Positions 9,668 to 18,859 are shown, counted from the stretch's first letter. The stretch is 64,000 nt of DNA from Polaribacter ponticola (GCF_026191475.2 NZ_JAOSLC020000002.1:520001-584000); one strand, 5' to 3'. Notes: generated from the sequence alone by a model not told the origin. Numbers and translations are program-made.

Positions 9668-12073
9668 ATGATTGTTAATACAGAATTAGAACAGAAAGGA
9701 AATTTATTTCCTTCCGAAATAATAAGTTATAAAAAAGATGTAGATACGCTTTCTTTTACTGCCAAAAACAATGTGGTATTACAAGTTACAGTGGTTAGAG
9801 ATAGTGTTATAAGATTCAGATATTCTACGACAGGAAAATTCGAAAATGATTTTTCATATGGAGTAACTGTACATGCAAGTAGAGGATATAGTTTTTTAGA
9901 TGTATCCGAAGATGAAACTCATTATATTATTACTACTTCAAAATTAATTTGTAAAGTAGAAAAACTTAGCTTACAAGTAAGTTTATTTGATGCTATAGAT
10001 TTAAAATTAATTAATGAAGACGAAATTGGTTTTCATTGGGAAGAATGTTATGAACATGGTGGAGACATCGTTAAAATGAGTAAAACCTGTCAAAAAGCAG
10101 AAAGTTTTTATGGTTTAGGAGATAAACCTGTAGACGTTAATTTAAAAGGTAAACGTTTTCAAAACTGGGCAACAGATTCATATGCTTTTGGTAAAAATAC
10201 AGATCCTATATACAAGGCAATACCATTTTATACAGCAATACAAGACAATAAGTCTTACGGAATATTTTTTGACAATACTTTTAAAACATCTTTCGATTTT
10301 GCACAAGAAAGAAGAAATGTAACAAGTTTTTGGGCACAAGGTGGTGAAATGAATTATTATTTCATTTATGGTCCGCAAATGGAAGATGTAGTTAAAAACT
10401 ATACAGATTTGACTGGTAAACCTCATGCTTTACCACCATTATGGGCTTTAGGGTTTCATCAATGTAAATGGTCTTATTACCCAGAGGCAAATGTTAAAGA
10501 GGTAACAAATACATTTAGAGATTTAAAAATTCCTTGTGATGCTATTTATTTAGACATCGATTATATGGATGGTTTCCGTTGTTTTACCTGGGATAAAAAT
10601 TACTTTCCAGACCCAAAAAGAATGGTAAAGGAATTAGAAGATGATGGTTTTAAAACTGTTGTTATCATAGATCCGGGAATTAAAATAGATTTAGAATATG
10701 ATGTTTTTAAAGAAGCATTAGATAAAGATTATTTCTGTAAACGTGCAGATGGACCATACATGAAAGGTAAAGTTTGGCCTGGAGAATGTTATTTTCCAGA
10801 TTACACAAAGCCAGAAGTTAGAGAATGGTGGTCTGGTTTATTTAAAGAATTAATAGAAGATATTGGTGTAAAAGGTGTTTGGAATGATATGAACGAACCT
10901 GCCGTTATGGATGTTCCTAACAAATCTTTCCCAGATGATGTACGTCATGACTATGATGGAAACCCTTGTTCACATAGAAAAGCACATAATATTTACGGAA
11001 CCCAAATGGCACGTGCAACGTATCATGGCCTAAAAAAATATGCATATCCTAAAAGACCTTTTGTAATTACAAGATCTGCTTATTCTGGCGCACAACGTTA
11101 TACTTCTACTTGGATGGGAGATAATGTAGCTACTTGGGAGCATTTAGCAATTGCCAATAACCAAGCACAGAGAATGGCAATGTCTGGTTTTTCTTTCGCG
11201 GGTTCAGATATTGGTGGATTTGCAGAACAACCTCAAGGTGAATTATTTGCTCGTTGGATTCAATTAGGAATTTTTCATGCTTTTTGTAGAGTTCATTCTT
11301 CTGGTGATCATGGAGATCAAGAACCTTGGGTTTTTGGTGATGAAATTACTGATATTGTAAGAAAATTTGTTGAGATTAGATATCAACTTTTACCTTATTT
11401 GTACACCGCTTTTTGGAAATATTTAAACGATGGAACTCCAATTTTAAAGTCTTTAGTTTTATACGACCAAGAAGATACAGCTACTCATTATAGAAGTGAT
11501 GAGTTTGTGTATGGTGAACAAATTTTAGTTTGTCCTATTCAAGAGCCAAATGCCAAAGGAAGAAGAATGTACATACCAAAAGGTAAATGGTATAATTTCT
11601 GGACAGATGAAGTTGTAGAAGGAGGAAAAGAACTTTGGGTTGATGCCGATTTAGATAGTATGCCAATATTTATTAAAGAAGGAGCTGTTATACCTAAATA
11701 TCCTGTACAACAATATGTTGGTGAAAAAGAGTTTGATGAAATTACGTTAGATGTTTACTATAAAGAAGGTAAAGAATCTTCCAAATTATATGATGATGCT
11801 CATGATGGATATGATTATAAAAAAGGAAGATTTAGTTTACGAACGTTTAAAGTAACTGGTAAAAAAGAAGAATTTATTTTACAACAGCATAAAAGAGGAG
11901 ATTTTAATGCAGGTTATACAAAGTTTAAAATTGTTTTACACAACTTACCTTTTACAATAACTTCTGTTCAAATTGATAATGTAGAAGTAGAACTAAATCA
12001 ATCAGGAACTGATAGAACCCAAGCTATAACTGTAGATAAAGAATTTACAGAGCTACATTTATTCGGCGAATAA
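9668..12073 (+). CDS. GH31 alpha-glucosidase
   Basis: Retaining alpha-glucosidase of 801 residues, likely releasing glucose from maltodextrins or glycogen fragments. It has an N-terminal beta domain, then a (beta/alpha)8 barrel with the nucleophile in WNDMNEPAVM (near residue 412). The acid/base Asp lies in TSTWMGDNVATWEHL, and RVHSSGDHGDQEPW follows, as usual for GH31. No signal peptide is visible, so it is probably cytoplasmic. It follows the glycogen operon but has its own 200-base upstream region and terminator. A substrate other than alpha-1,4-glucose cannot be excluded. Confidence 0.93.
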   Translation: MIVNTELEQKGNLFPSEIISYKKDVDTLSFTAKNNVVLQVTVVRDSVIRFRYSTTGKFENDFSYGVTVHASRGYSFLDVSEDETHYIITTSKLICKVEKLSLQVSLFDAIDLKLINEDEIGFHWEECYEHGGDIVKMSKTCQKAESFYGLGDKPVDVNLKGKRFQNWATDSYAFGKNTDPIYKAIPFYTAIQDNKSYGIFFDNTFKTSFDFAQERRNVTSFWAQGGEMNYYFIYGPQMEDVVKNYTDLTGKPHALPPLWALGFHQCKWSYYPEANVKEVTNTFRDLKIPCDAIYLDIDYMDGFRCFTWDKNYFPDPKRMVKELEDDGFKTVVIIDPGIKIDLEYDVFKEALDKDYFCKRADGPYMKGKVWPGECYFPDYTKPEVREWWSGLFKELIEDIGVKGVWNDMNEPAVMDVPNKSFPDDVRHDYDGNPCSHRKAHNIYGTQMARATYHGLKKYAYPKRPFVITRSAYSGAQRYTSTWMGDNVATWEHLAIANNQAQRMAMSGFSFAGSDIGGFAEQPQGELFARWIQLGIFHAFCRVHSSGDHGDQEPWVFGDEITDIVRKFVEIRYQLLPYLYTAFWKYLNDGTPILKSLVLYDQEDTATHYRSDEFVYGEQILVCPIQEPNAKGRRMYIPKGKWYNFWTDEVVEGGKELWVDADLDSMPIFIKEGAVIPKYPVQQYVGEKEFDEITLDVYYKEGKESSKLYDDAHDGYDYKKGRFSLRTFKVTGKKEEFILQQHKRGDFNAGYTKFKIVLHNLPFTITSVQIDNVEVELNQSGTDRTQAITVDKEFTELHLFGE

Positions 12074-12096
12074 ATGTAAATTTTTTAAGATTAAAA

Positions 12097-12128
12097 GAGA
12101 AGCCTCCCTAAAAACAGGGAGGCTTCTC
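12097..12128 (+). terminator. Hairpin terminator after GH31 gene
   Basis: Perfect 13-base arms (12097-12109 and 12116-12128) with a short A-rich loop. A second C-rich/T-rich half-palindrome follows at 12129-12145. The T tract is weak, so this may be a repeat-derived hairpin that doubles as a terminator. Confidence 0.65.
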
Positions 12129-12191
12129 CCCTTTTATAGGGAGGTTAAAATTTCATCAAAAATGGGGATTGTACAGTAACTATTTCTGTTG

Positions 12192-12199
12192 TAAATTTG
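12192..12199 (+). promoter_or_regulatory. Promoter of candidate small RNA
   Basis: TAAATTTG fits TAnnTTTG, with TTG at 12169-12171 exactly 20 bases upstream. This is the same spacing as the thrS promoter. No coding sequence follows before a terminator. Confidence 0.55.
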
Positions 12200-12205
12200 A
12201 AGTAT

Positions 12206-12287
12206 AAATATTAGTATCCCCCCAAAACTCATATTTTTATTTAATAAAGCGACGATGGTTCCCCCTAAAACCGGAGTCGCTTTTTTT
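12206..12287 (+). ncRNA. Candidate small RNA with C-rich single-stranded tracts
   Basis: A complete promoter (12192-12199) is followed within about 85 bases by an intrinsic terminator and no reading frame. The predicted RNA has an open C6 tract at 12218-12223. It ends in a hairpin with arms AAAGCGAC (12246-12253) and GTCGCTTT (12276-12283) followed by more T. The hairpin loop carries a second C5 run and an inner GGTT/AACC stem. C-rich open loops in bacterial small RNAs often pair with G-rich ribosome-binding regions; that role is inference. The hairpin could instead be an attenuator remnant. Confidence 0.45.
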
Positions 12288-12302
12288 AATTCTAGAACAT
12301 AA

Positions 12303-12334
12303 AAAAAGCCTCAATTTACATTTGAGGCTTTTTA
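12303..12334 (-). terminator. Terminator of prfA
   Basis: Inverted repeat AAAAAGCCTCAA / TTTGAGGCTTTTT with T residues on both sides. It can terminate prfA reading leftwards and also anything arriving from the left. Confidence 0.8.
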
Positions 12335-12352
12335 TTTATTTTTGGAAATTAA

Positions 12353-13429
12353 TTATATTCCATCAGCTAACCCTTTTAACTTTTGAGTATTCTCTGCTAG
12401 CATTAATTCATCTATAATTTTTTGAATATCACCATTTACAATATTTGGCAAATCATATAACGACAAACCTATTCTGTGATCTGTAACTCTACCTTGTGCA
12501 TAGTTATAAGTTCTAATTTTAGCACTTCTATCACCGGAAGAAACCATAGAACCTCTTTTTAATGCATCCTCAGCATTCTTTTTTTCTAATTCCATATCAT
12601 ATAAACGAGAACGTAAAACTTTAAAAGCTTTTTCCTTGTTTTTATGCTGAGATTTTTGATCTTGACATTGTGCAACTAAGCCAGAAGGAATATGCGTTAA
12701 TCTAACCGCAGAATATGTAGTATTTACAGATTGACCACCTGGACCAGAAGAACAGAAAAAATCTATTCTTACATCTTTAGGATTAATTTCTACATCAAAT
12801 TCTTCTGCCTCAGGAAAAACCATACAAGTTGCAGCAGATGTATGTACACGGCCTTGAGTTTCTGTTTGTGGCACTCTTTGAACACGGTGAACACCAGCTT
12901 CAAATTTTAAAGTACCATAAACATCAGGTCCATTAACTTCAAACTGAATTTCTTTAAATCCTCCATTTGTACCTTCAGAATAATCTACCGTAGAAACTTT
13001 CCAACCTCTACTTTCGCAATATTTAGAATACATTCTAAATAAATCTCCAGCAAAAATACTTGCCTCATCTCCACCTGTTCCTGCTCTTAGTTCTACTACT
13101 GCATTTTTAGAATCTTCAGGATCTTTAGGTATTAATAAAAATTTTATTTCATTTTCTAATTCAGGAATTCTAGAATTGGCTTCTTCTATTTCCATCTTTG
13201 CCATTTCATTCATTTCTGCATCAGATCCATCTGCAAGAATTTCTTTTGCTTCTTCTATATTGTTTGTTAAAGTTTGGTATTCATCCCCTTTTTTAACAAC
13301 ATCTCCTAAATCTTTATATTCTTTCATCAAAGCAGCATAGCGTTTTTGATCCATGATAATATCTGGTTGAATAATCAAATCAGAAACCTCATCATAACGC
13401 TGCTTAACAATTCTTAACTTATCTAACAT
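12353..13429 (-). CDS. prfA: Peptide chain release factor 1
   Basis: Recognises UAA and UAG and triggers release of the finished peptide. The length of 358 residues is standard. The GGQ motif is in [22 protein letters not shown]. The codon-recognition region is of the RF1 type, with a [21 protein letters not shown] segment. The start codon is 13429 in front of a short spacer shared with a divergent lipoprotein gene. Identification is secure. Confidence 0.97.
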   Translation of the reverse strand: MLDKLRIVKQRYDEVSDLIIQPDIIMDQKRYAALMKEYKDLGDVVKKGDEYQTLTNNIEEAKEILADGSDAEMNEMAKMEIEEANSRIPELENEIKFLLIPKDPEDSKNAVVELRAGTGGDEASIFAGDLFRMYSKYCESRGWKVSTVDYSEGTNGGFKEIQFEVNGPDVYGTLKFEAGVHRVQRVPQTETQGRVHTSAATCMVFPEAEEFDVEINPKDVRIDFFCSSGPGGQSVNTTYSAVRLTHIPSGLVAQCQDQKSQHKNKEKAFKVLRSRLYDMELEKKNAEDALKRGSMVSSGDRSAKIRTYNYAQGRVTDHRIGLSLYDLPNIVNGDIQKIIDELMLAENTQKLKGLADGI

Positions 13430-13472
13430 CTTCTACTCTTTTCTTGGATTGCGAATTTACGATTTTTATAAG

Positions 13473-13480
13473 TATATTTG
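13473..13480 (+). promoter_or_regulatory. -7 promoter element for the 13.5 kb lipoprotein
   Basis: TATATTTG fits TAnnTTTG, with TTG at 13449-13451 about 21 bases upstream. The ATG is at 13501. Confidence 0.5.
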
Positions 13481-13500
13481 GAATAACCAAAACATTTTTT

Positions 13501-13935
13501 ATGAGATTGCTCTTCTTTTTTTGCTGTTTACTAATGATTGTTTCATGTAAAAACGAAATTAAAAAAACACAAAAACCTGTTTTTTTAATAGGAAATTGGA
13601 TACGGTTAAATGACAAACCAGGTAATCAAACTTATGAAAATTGGGACTTGAATTTTAAAGGAATTGGCTATACAAAACAAGGAAAAAAAACATCATTTAA
13701 AGAAATACTAAGCATAGTTACTATAAATGATACTTTAAATTTAAAAGTAGAAGGTGTAAATGAAAAACCTACATTCTTTAAATTTACAGCACAAACAGAC
13801 ACTTCATTTGTTTGTGAGAATCTAAAAAATGAGTTCCCCAAAAAAATACAATACTATCTAGACAATCAACATCTAAAAGCAATAGTATCATCTGAGGACT
13901 TTAGAATTGATTTTGTTTTTAAAAAACAAAACTAA
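13501..13935 (+). CDS. Small lipoprotein of unknown function
   Basis: I recognise no named family. The ATG at 13501 gives MRLLFFFCCLLMIVSCKNE, a lipoprotein signal with a lipobox ending at Cys16. An in-frame codon further upstream would bury the signal peptide, so 13501 is preferred. The mature part of about 128 residues looks beta-rich (GNWIRLNDKPGNQTYENWDL, YTKQGKKTSF), resembling small lipocalin-like or DUF-type outer envelope proteins. It is divergent from prfA and convergent with the aminotransferase that ends 8 bases later. Confidence 0.75.
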   Translation: MRLLFFFCCLLMIVSCKNEIKKTQKPVFLIGNWIRLNDKPGNQTYENWDLNFKGIGYTKQGKKTSFKEILSIVTINDTLNLKVEGVNEKPTFFKFTAQTDTSFVCENLKNEFPKKIQYYLDNQHLKAIVSSEDFRIDFVFKKQN

Positions 13936-13942
13936 AGCCTCA

Positions 13943-15124
13943 TTAATTGTTAATTGTGGTTTTGTAAATCTCTTCTTGAAATGTTTTTAAACTTATTCCA
14001 AATTCAAATTTATAATTTACAAATTTTAAAGCATTTTCAATTGCACTTAAAGTAGCTACTATATCTTTTGTAGAAACTGAACCCATATGACCAACTCTAA
14101 AATATATTGTTTTAAGTTCTGGCAATAATCCGCCTGCTACAATAATATCATTTGCTGCCATTTTAGCACAAAACTCTCCACCATTTACATCTTCTGGATA
14201 ATAAATTGCAGATAAAGTATTAGCACAAATATTGTTAGAAATTGGCATCAACTTTAAACCTATACTTTGTATTGATCTTCTAAACGCTGCAGCAATTGTT
14301 TGATGGCGTTTTACTCTTTTTTGAATTCCTTCTGTAACAATAATCTCTAAACTTTTCTCTAGTGCAAAAATTAAATTTACGGGAGGTGTTCCAAAATATG
14401 AAGGCTTCCCTTCTTCATAAGCTTTCATAATTGGAAGCCAATTCTGCCAATCGCAATAATAATTAGACACCAAAGTTTTTCTTTGCTCCCAAACACTCAT
14501 TGCTTTTTTTGAAACTACTAATAAAGCCAACCCTGGAGGAACACCAATTGCTTTTTGTGATGCTGTTAATACAATATCTAAACCCCATTCTTCTTGTTTA
14601 ATTTCTTCTCCAGCAACTGAGCAAACACCATCTAGAATAGATAAAACATTGTATTTTTTTGCTAATTCAGCTATAGGTTTCGGGTTTACTAATACACCAG
14701 TGGAAGTATCTACATGTGTAAAAGTTAACAATTTATATTTTTTCTTTTTTAAAGCATCATTTACTCTATCAATTTCTATCGTTTTACCAGGAACAACATT
14801 TAAAATTGTAACATTTGCTCCATATCTTTCTAAAATATCTTTATAACGATCTCCAAAATATCCTGTAGAAATCACCAAAGCATTGTCTCCTTGCTCAATA
14901 AGATTTGAAGCAGCCATATCCATTGCTAACGTTCCACTACCAGAAATTATAAACGGTTGCCCATTTTTAGTTTGCCAAATTTTACGCATACTACGAATAC
15001 AGTTTCCAAAAGTAGCTATAAAGTTTGGAGCTACATGGCTTGCAGTTTGTGCACCCAAAACTCTTAATACTTCTGGCTCAAATTCTATTGGACCTGGAAT
15101 CATTAATAATTTTCTACCTTTCAT
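13943..15124 (-). CDS. Class V aminotransferase, alanine-glyoxylate/serine-glyoxylate type
   Basis: PLP enzyme of fold type I, 393 residues. The opening LMIPGPIEFEPEVLRVLG matches the alanine-glyoxylate aminotransferase family. The cofactor Lys is in LTASQKAIGVPPGLALL, preceded by SILDGVCSVAGEEI for the PLP ring. A role in glyoxylate or serine metabolism, or an aspartate aminotransferase activity as some family members have, fits; the exact substrate cannot be read from the sequence. It is a single gene with no operon partners. Confidence 0.88.
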   Translation of the reverse strand: MKGRKLLMIPGPIEFEPEVLRVLGAQTASHVAPNFIATFGNCIRSMRKIWQTKNGQPFIISGSGTLAMDMAASNLIEQGDNALVISTGYFGDRYKDILERYGANVTILNVVPGKTIEIDRVNDALKKKKYKLLTFTHVDTSTGVLVNPKPIAELAKKYNVLSILDGVCSVAGEEIKQEEWGLDIVLTASQKAIGVPPGLALLVVSKKAMSVWEQRKTLVSNYYCDWQNWLPIMKAYEEGKPSYFGTPPVNLIFALEKSLEIIVTEGIQKRVKRHQTIAAAFRRSIQSIGLKLMPISNNICANTLSAIYYPEDVNGGEFCAKMAANDIIVAGGLLPELKTIYFRVGHMGSVSTKDIVATLSAIENALKFVNYKFEFGISLKTFQEEIYKTTINN

Positions 15125-15192
15125 TATGTTGCTTAAAAATTAGTATATAAAATATTTCTTTACAATAATAGTAAAACTAAACAACAAAAAGA

Positions 15193-15206
15193 AGCGAACG
15201 TTCGCT
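15193..15206. promoter_or_regulatory. Perfect 14-bp palindrome, possible operator
   Basis: AGCGAACGTTCGCT is a perfect inverted repeat, GC-rich within very AT-rich DNA, about 70 bases upstream of the aminotransferase start. No T tract follows, so a protein-binding site is more likely than a terminator. The binding factor is unknown. Confidence 0.4.
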
Positions 15207-15352
15207 AATTATTTTAATTCATGTCTATTTTATACTATATTAAAGAATTTAATATAAATAATTAAGGTAATTTAAAAAATAATTGGTGGTTTTAAAATTG
15301 ATTTTGTTTTTTAGAAGGAGAAGTAATTTAGTTTGTTTCTAAGGTCTTAAAT

Positions 15353-15434
15353 CGCTAACTTCGTTATCGTCTGATATAAAACATTAGAACGATTTTATAT
15401 CATTAAAGTTGGCAACAAGCTGAAAAAATATCTA
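15353..15434. repeat. Palindromic cassette junction A
   Basis: An imperfect palindrome with outer arms CGTTATCG (15362-15369) and GTTGGCAAC (15408-15416) and perfect inner arms GATATAAAA (15373-15381) and TTTTATATC (15393-15401). It is followed by CAAGCTGAAAAAATATCTA. This layout (outer arm, spacer, inner arm, loop) recalls integron attC sites, but the core does not fit GTTRRRY. Read in reverse complement it aligns with junction C. It marks the left edge of the accessory island. Confidence 0.55.
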
Positions 15435-15459
15435 AACCGAACTTGACTGAATAAATTTA

Positions 15460-16335
15460 ATGCAAATTAAAGCCTACATAAAACAACCTTACCCATTTTA
15501 TTATGAGCAATTAAAAAGAGTATTCTTATTGCTTTGCTTTCTTGCAATAGCAAGTTTTATTTTCACCTATTTATTTGAACCTTTTATTGTAAATATTGAA
15601 GAACATAAAATAGATAATTTTTGGATTATGGTAATACATTCCGTTATACCAATCCCTGTTGCTTTTACGTATTTTTTCTTGCTCAAAAAATCGATAAAAA
15701 ATATTGAAAATTGGACATTAGGCAAGGAGTTTTTGCATTTGGCAGTAATTCTATTACTTATAGGTTTTGTTAGCTTCTTGATTCGAGATTTTATTTATAC
15801 AAATCCTGATAATTGGTCTTTTCGCTACTTGTGGGAAGAAATAAGAAATACGTTTTTAGTCGGTATTTTATTGCTGATGATTATTTTACCATTAAATCTT
15901 CATCGTTTGATTATTAAGCACTCAAATGATTTAAAAAAAATATCCGTTACGCAACAATATATCAATGACGTTAATGCAACTGTTCAAATTGTTACGCCAA
16001 TAAAAGAGGAGAATTTTGAGTTAAACATTCAGACTTTTCTTTATGCAAAAGTGGATAGTAACTATCTAGAAATATTTTATGACTATTCAAATACTAATGA
16101 AAAGGACTTAAAAAGATTAACTCTAAAAGAATTTTTAGACCAATTAAAGTCTTATCCGTTTATTTTTAAAACTCATCGCTCTTATGTTGTAAACCTTAAC
16201 GCAATTGAATCTGTTTCTGGAAATGCCCAAGGATATGTACTTTATTTAAAAAACTACTCCAAAAGAACAATCCCTGTTTCTCGTTCTAAAATTGAAGAAT
16301 TTAACCAAGTTCATAACAGTTTAAAAAACCAATAG
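15460..16335 (+). CDS. Membrane-anchored LytTR-family transcription regulator
   Basis: A 291-residue protein with four predicted transmembrane helices in the N-terminal half (VFLLLCFLAIASFIFTYLF, WIMVIHSVIPIPVAFTYFFLL, FLHLAVILLLIGFVSFLI, FLVGILLLMIILPL). A C-terminal LytTR DNA-binding domain follows (LYAKVDSNYLEIFY, KSYPFIFKTHRSYVVNLNAIESV). It is likely a one-component membrane regulator. It is the first gene after palindromic junction A and shares a cassette with the acyltransferase 110 bases downstream, which it may regulate. Confidence 0.88.
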   Translation: MQIKAYIKQPYPFYYEQLKRVFLLLCFLAIASFIFTYLFEPFIVNIEEHKIDNFWIMVIHSVIPIPVAFTYFFLLKKSIKNIENWTLGKEFLHLAVILLLIGFVSFLIRDFIYTNPDNWSFRYLWEEIRNTFLVGILLLMIILPLNLHRLIIKHSNDLKKISVTQQYINDVNATVQIVTPIKEENFELNIQTFLYAKVDSNYLEIFYDYSNTNEKDLKRLTLKEFLDQLKSYPFIFKTHRSYVVNLNAIESVSGNAQGYVLYLKNYSKRTIPVSRSKIEEFNQVHNSLKNQ

Positions 16336-16444
16336 CTTGTAATTCGACCTTTTCAGTTGTATTTCGTCACTTTCGGTTGCTATTCATCCCACTAGTATAA
16401 ACCGTGTTGATTTTGTTTTTATCATTGCCAAAAAAACAAAATTA

Positions 16445-17590
16445 ATGAGTATTTCAAAAAGAAGACACGATTTAGATTGGTTAAGAGTTATTGCTATTTT
16501 GGCTGTTTATTTCCATCATTTAGGTATGCCTTTTAATGGAGATGATTTTCATATTATGAATGCCGATTCTAGCAAATTATTAGACGACATAATGGTTTAC
16601 TTTGAGCAGTTTAGACTTCCTCTACTATTTTTGATATCTGGTACAGGAACAGTACTCGCATTTTCTAAGCGGAATTGGAAGCATTTTTTAAAGGAACGTA
16701 CGGGAAGACTTTTAATTCCACTCTTCTTTGGTGTGCTATTTATTGTACCACCTCAAACATATTATCAATACATCAATGAATTCAATTCTTACTGGCAGAT
16801 ATACACAGAAGGTAGATTTGAAACTAATCATCTTTGGTTTATAGAAAATCTTTATGTGATTTCTATAATTATAATTCCTTTAATTATTTTTCTTAAATCC
16901 AAAAAATCTGAGGGATTTATAAATTGGTTCGAAAAAATATCCTCTTATAAAATGGGACTTTTATTGAGCGGACTTCCTCTTATCATTTTAACAGTAATAC
17001 TAAAAAGGTATTATCCAACTGGGTCTTCTTCATTAACTAATCTTTCAGAAACATTCTTTTACACTTACTTTTTTATTTCTGGTATTTTGTTTGCAAGTTC
17101 AAAAATGTTTTGGGAAAATTTGAAGAACTTTAGACTTGTTCATCTTAATAGTTTCATTATTAGCACACTATTATTCTACGGTTACTATTTCATACCGAAT
17201 ACTATCGTGGAGCCTTATTTAACCGTTTCTGTTCGTTGGGATATCTGGTATGTCCTGTGTAGTCTATTGGGCTGGTGTTTTGTTTTGACCATATTAGGAT
17301 ATGGACAAGTTTACTTTAATAAACCTAGTCTTTACCTTAAACGAATGAACGAAGCTATTTATCCATTTTATATTTTACATCAAACAGTTATTATAATTTG
17401 TGCATATTACATCATTCAACTAGACTTAAATATTCCTGCTAAGTTTATCGTTCTTTTAGTTATTTCATTTTTTATTATTGTAGTAATTTACCGTTTTGCC
17501 ATTTACCCTTTTAGAATTATGAGAGTGCTTTTCGGAATGAAACCACGAAAAAGACCACTGAATAAAAGCCAGTTGCCAACAAAGAACTGA
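16445..17590 (+). CDS. Acyltransferase family 3 integral membrane protein
   Basis: A multi-pass protein of about 381 residues. RRHDLDWLRVIAILAVYFHHLGMPF at the N-terminus is typical of acyltransferase-3 (OafA/NolL-like) enzymes that acylate surface sugars or lipids; the RHDLDWLR and ENLYVISIIIIPLI regions support this. The substrate is unknown. The stop codon at 17588 lies inside the identical IS110 repeat, after the shared GTTGCCAAC, so the last few residues (QLPTKN) were probably set by the insertion. It belongs to the same cassette as the LytTR gene. Confidence 0.85.
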   Translation: MSISKRRHDLDWLRVIAILAVYFHHLGMPFNGDDFHIMNADSSKLLDDIMVYFEQFRLPLLFLISGTGTVLAFSKRNWKHFLKERTGRLLIPLFFGVLFIVPPQTYYQYINEFNSYWQIYTEGRFETNHLWFIENLYVISIIIIPLIIFLKSKKSEGFINWFEKISSYKMGLLLSGLPLIILTVILKRYYPTGSSSLTNLSETFFYTYFFISGILFASSKMFWENLKNFRLVHLNSFIISTLLFYGYYFIPNTIVEPYLTVSVRWDIWYVLCSLLGWCFVLTILGYGQVYFNKPSLYLKRMNEAIYPFYILHQTVIIICAYYIIQLDLNIPAKFIVLLVISFFIIVVIYRFAIYPFRIMRVLFGMKPRKRPLNKSQLPTKN

Positions 17591-17722
17591 GTTAAAAACC
17601 AAACAAATTCTTCATTAAATTTAGGCAATAGTCTTCTAGCATTGTTGAAGTAGAATAAATCTCCTTTGGTCGATTTATTTCCAATTCAACAAGCTAAAAT
17701 TATCATTATAACTTTTATTTTT

Positions 17723-18733
17723 TTATTTCACTTTTAAGACTGAAACGTGAGCTTCATCATAAGGAATTCCTGATTTAACTATCGAAAAACATTGTTTTAA
17801 TAGTTTATTGGAAACTGCGATTAATGCTAGTTTTTTACTCTTTCCTTTGTTGGTTATTCGTTCAAATATTGCTGCACAACCCTTATTATGTTTATAGGCG
17901 CTAAAAGAACATAAGAAAAGTAAATTCCGTAATTTTCTATTACCAACTTTGCTTATTCTGGCTCTACCTCTTACACTGCTTCCACTTTCTCTAATTGTGG
18001 GTGTTATTCCTGCATAACTACACAATTGTGATGACGTCTCAAACTTCTTAAAACCATCTGTAACTACTATTAAAAACAACGCTGTCTTCAAACCAATACC
18101 AGGAATACTTTGCAATAGCGTCAACTGTTTTTGATGTTCTTTCTTTACTAAAGACAACAATTTATGCTCTATTCCTTTTAACTCTTTATCTAAATATTTA
18201 AGCGTTCGTTTTAGTGAACGATACACATAAGGTGATGGGATTCCTAAAACTTTTTCGCCGTGAATTTTGTTTTTTGTAGCCGTTCTTATTTTTAATTGAT
18301 TATCCATCAAGCGAAACAACTGCAAACATTCACTTTGAACATCTGTAAGTGCAGTATAAAAAGGTACTTCTTGGGTTAATCCATAATTACAAATCGCTTT
18401 TGCATCAGCCTTATCCGTTTTTATCTTTGCTAATTTCATCTGTACAAATCGCTTGATAGACAAAGGATTTACAACTGAAACACAAATACCTTGCTTGTAC
18501 AAAAACTGAGCAAACCTGTAATGATAATAACCTGTAGCCTCCATAACTACTAAACTATTTTTGGGTAGTAATTTGCGAAACTTTTTAAAGCCTAATTCAT
18601 CATTCTTGAATTGTAAATGACCTTGTATACTACCATAACAATCGAAGACATTTTTACTAATGTCAATTCCAAAAATTTCACTATATTTATTCATAAGAAA
18701 ATGTTTTATGAAAGAATAACCTACTGGAATCAC
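17723..18733 (-). CDS. IS110-family transposase (copy 1)
   Basis: RNA-guided DEDD/serine recombinase of IS110 elements, 336 residues. The N-terminal RuvC-like DEDD domain has FGIDISKN, VVMEATGYYHYRFA and KTDKADAKAI. The C-terminal Transposase_20 part has LQSIPGIGLKTA, LCSYAGITPTIRESGSSVRGR with the probable catalytic serine, and SKVGNRKLRNLLF. The more usual start is Met14 (MNKYSEIFGIDISKN, codon at 18694), leaving about 210 bases of 5' non-coding DNA for a bridge RNA. It matches the second copy residue for residue. Confidence 0.95.
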   Translation of the reverse strand: MIPVGYSFIKHFLMNKYSEIFGIDISKNVFDCYGSIQGHLQFKNDELGFKKFRKLLPKNSLVVMEATGYYHYRFAQFLYKQGICVSVVNPLSIKRFVQMKLAKIKTDKADAKAICNYGLTQEVPFYTALTDVQSECLQLFRLMDNQLKIRTATKNKIHGEKVLGIPSPYVYRSLKRTLKYLDKELKGIEHKLLSLVKKEHQKQLTLLQSIPGIGLKTALFLIVVTDGFKKFETSSQLCSYAGITPTIRESGSSVRGRARISKVGNRKLRNLLFLCSFSAYKHNKGCAAIFERITNKGKSKKLALIAVSNKLLKQCFSIVKSGIPYDEAHVSVLKVK

Positions 18734-18787
18734 AACAACTTAAAATCGAGATCTAAAGTCTCACAGAACTGAACGTAATTTTAGTAG

Positions 18788-18859
18788 AAAAGAGAGAGGA
18801 TTATCAGTGTTGTCTGAGTCTAAACTCAACCGTATATAGTAACCTTAATTCTCTCTTTT
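18788..18859 (-). ncRNA. Putative IS110 bridge RNA core (copy 1)
   Basis: In the non-coding end upstream of the transposase, 18788-18798 and 18849-18859 form a stem of about 11 pairs (AAAAGAGAGAG / TTCTCTCTTTT). It encloses an internal loop and an inner hairpin GTTG...GAGT / ACTC AAC (18809-18830). The internal loop holds CAACCGTATATA (18827-18838), identical to the target rebuilt from the flanks ...CAAC + CGTATATA.... IS110 elements are known to encode bridge RNAs in this end with a target-binding loop. The exact RNA ends and the donor loop are not determined. Confidence 0.6.

Noticed and set aside
13419..13616. Minus-strand frame across the prfA start and lipoprotein gene
   Set aside because: It runs antisense to a lipoprotein with a clear signal peptide and has no recognisable protein features.
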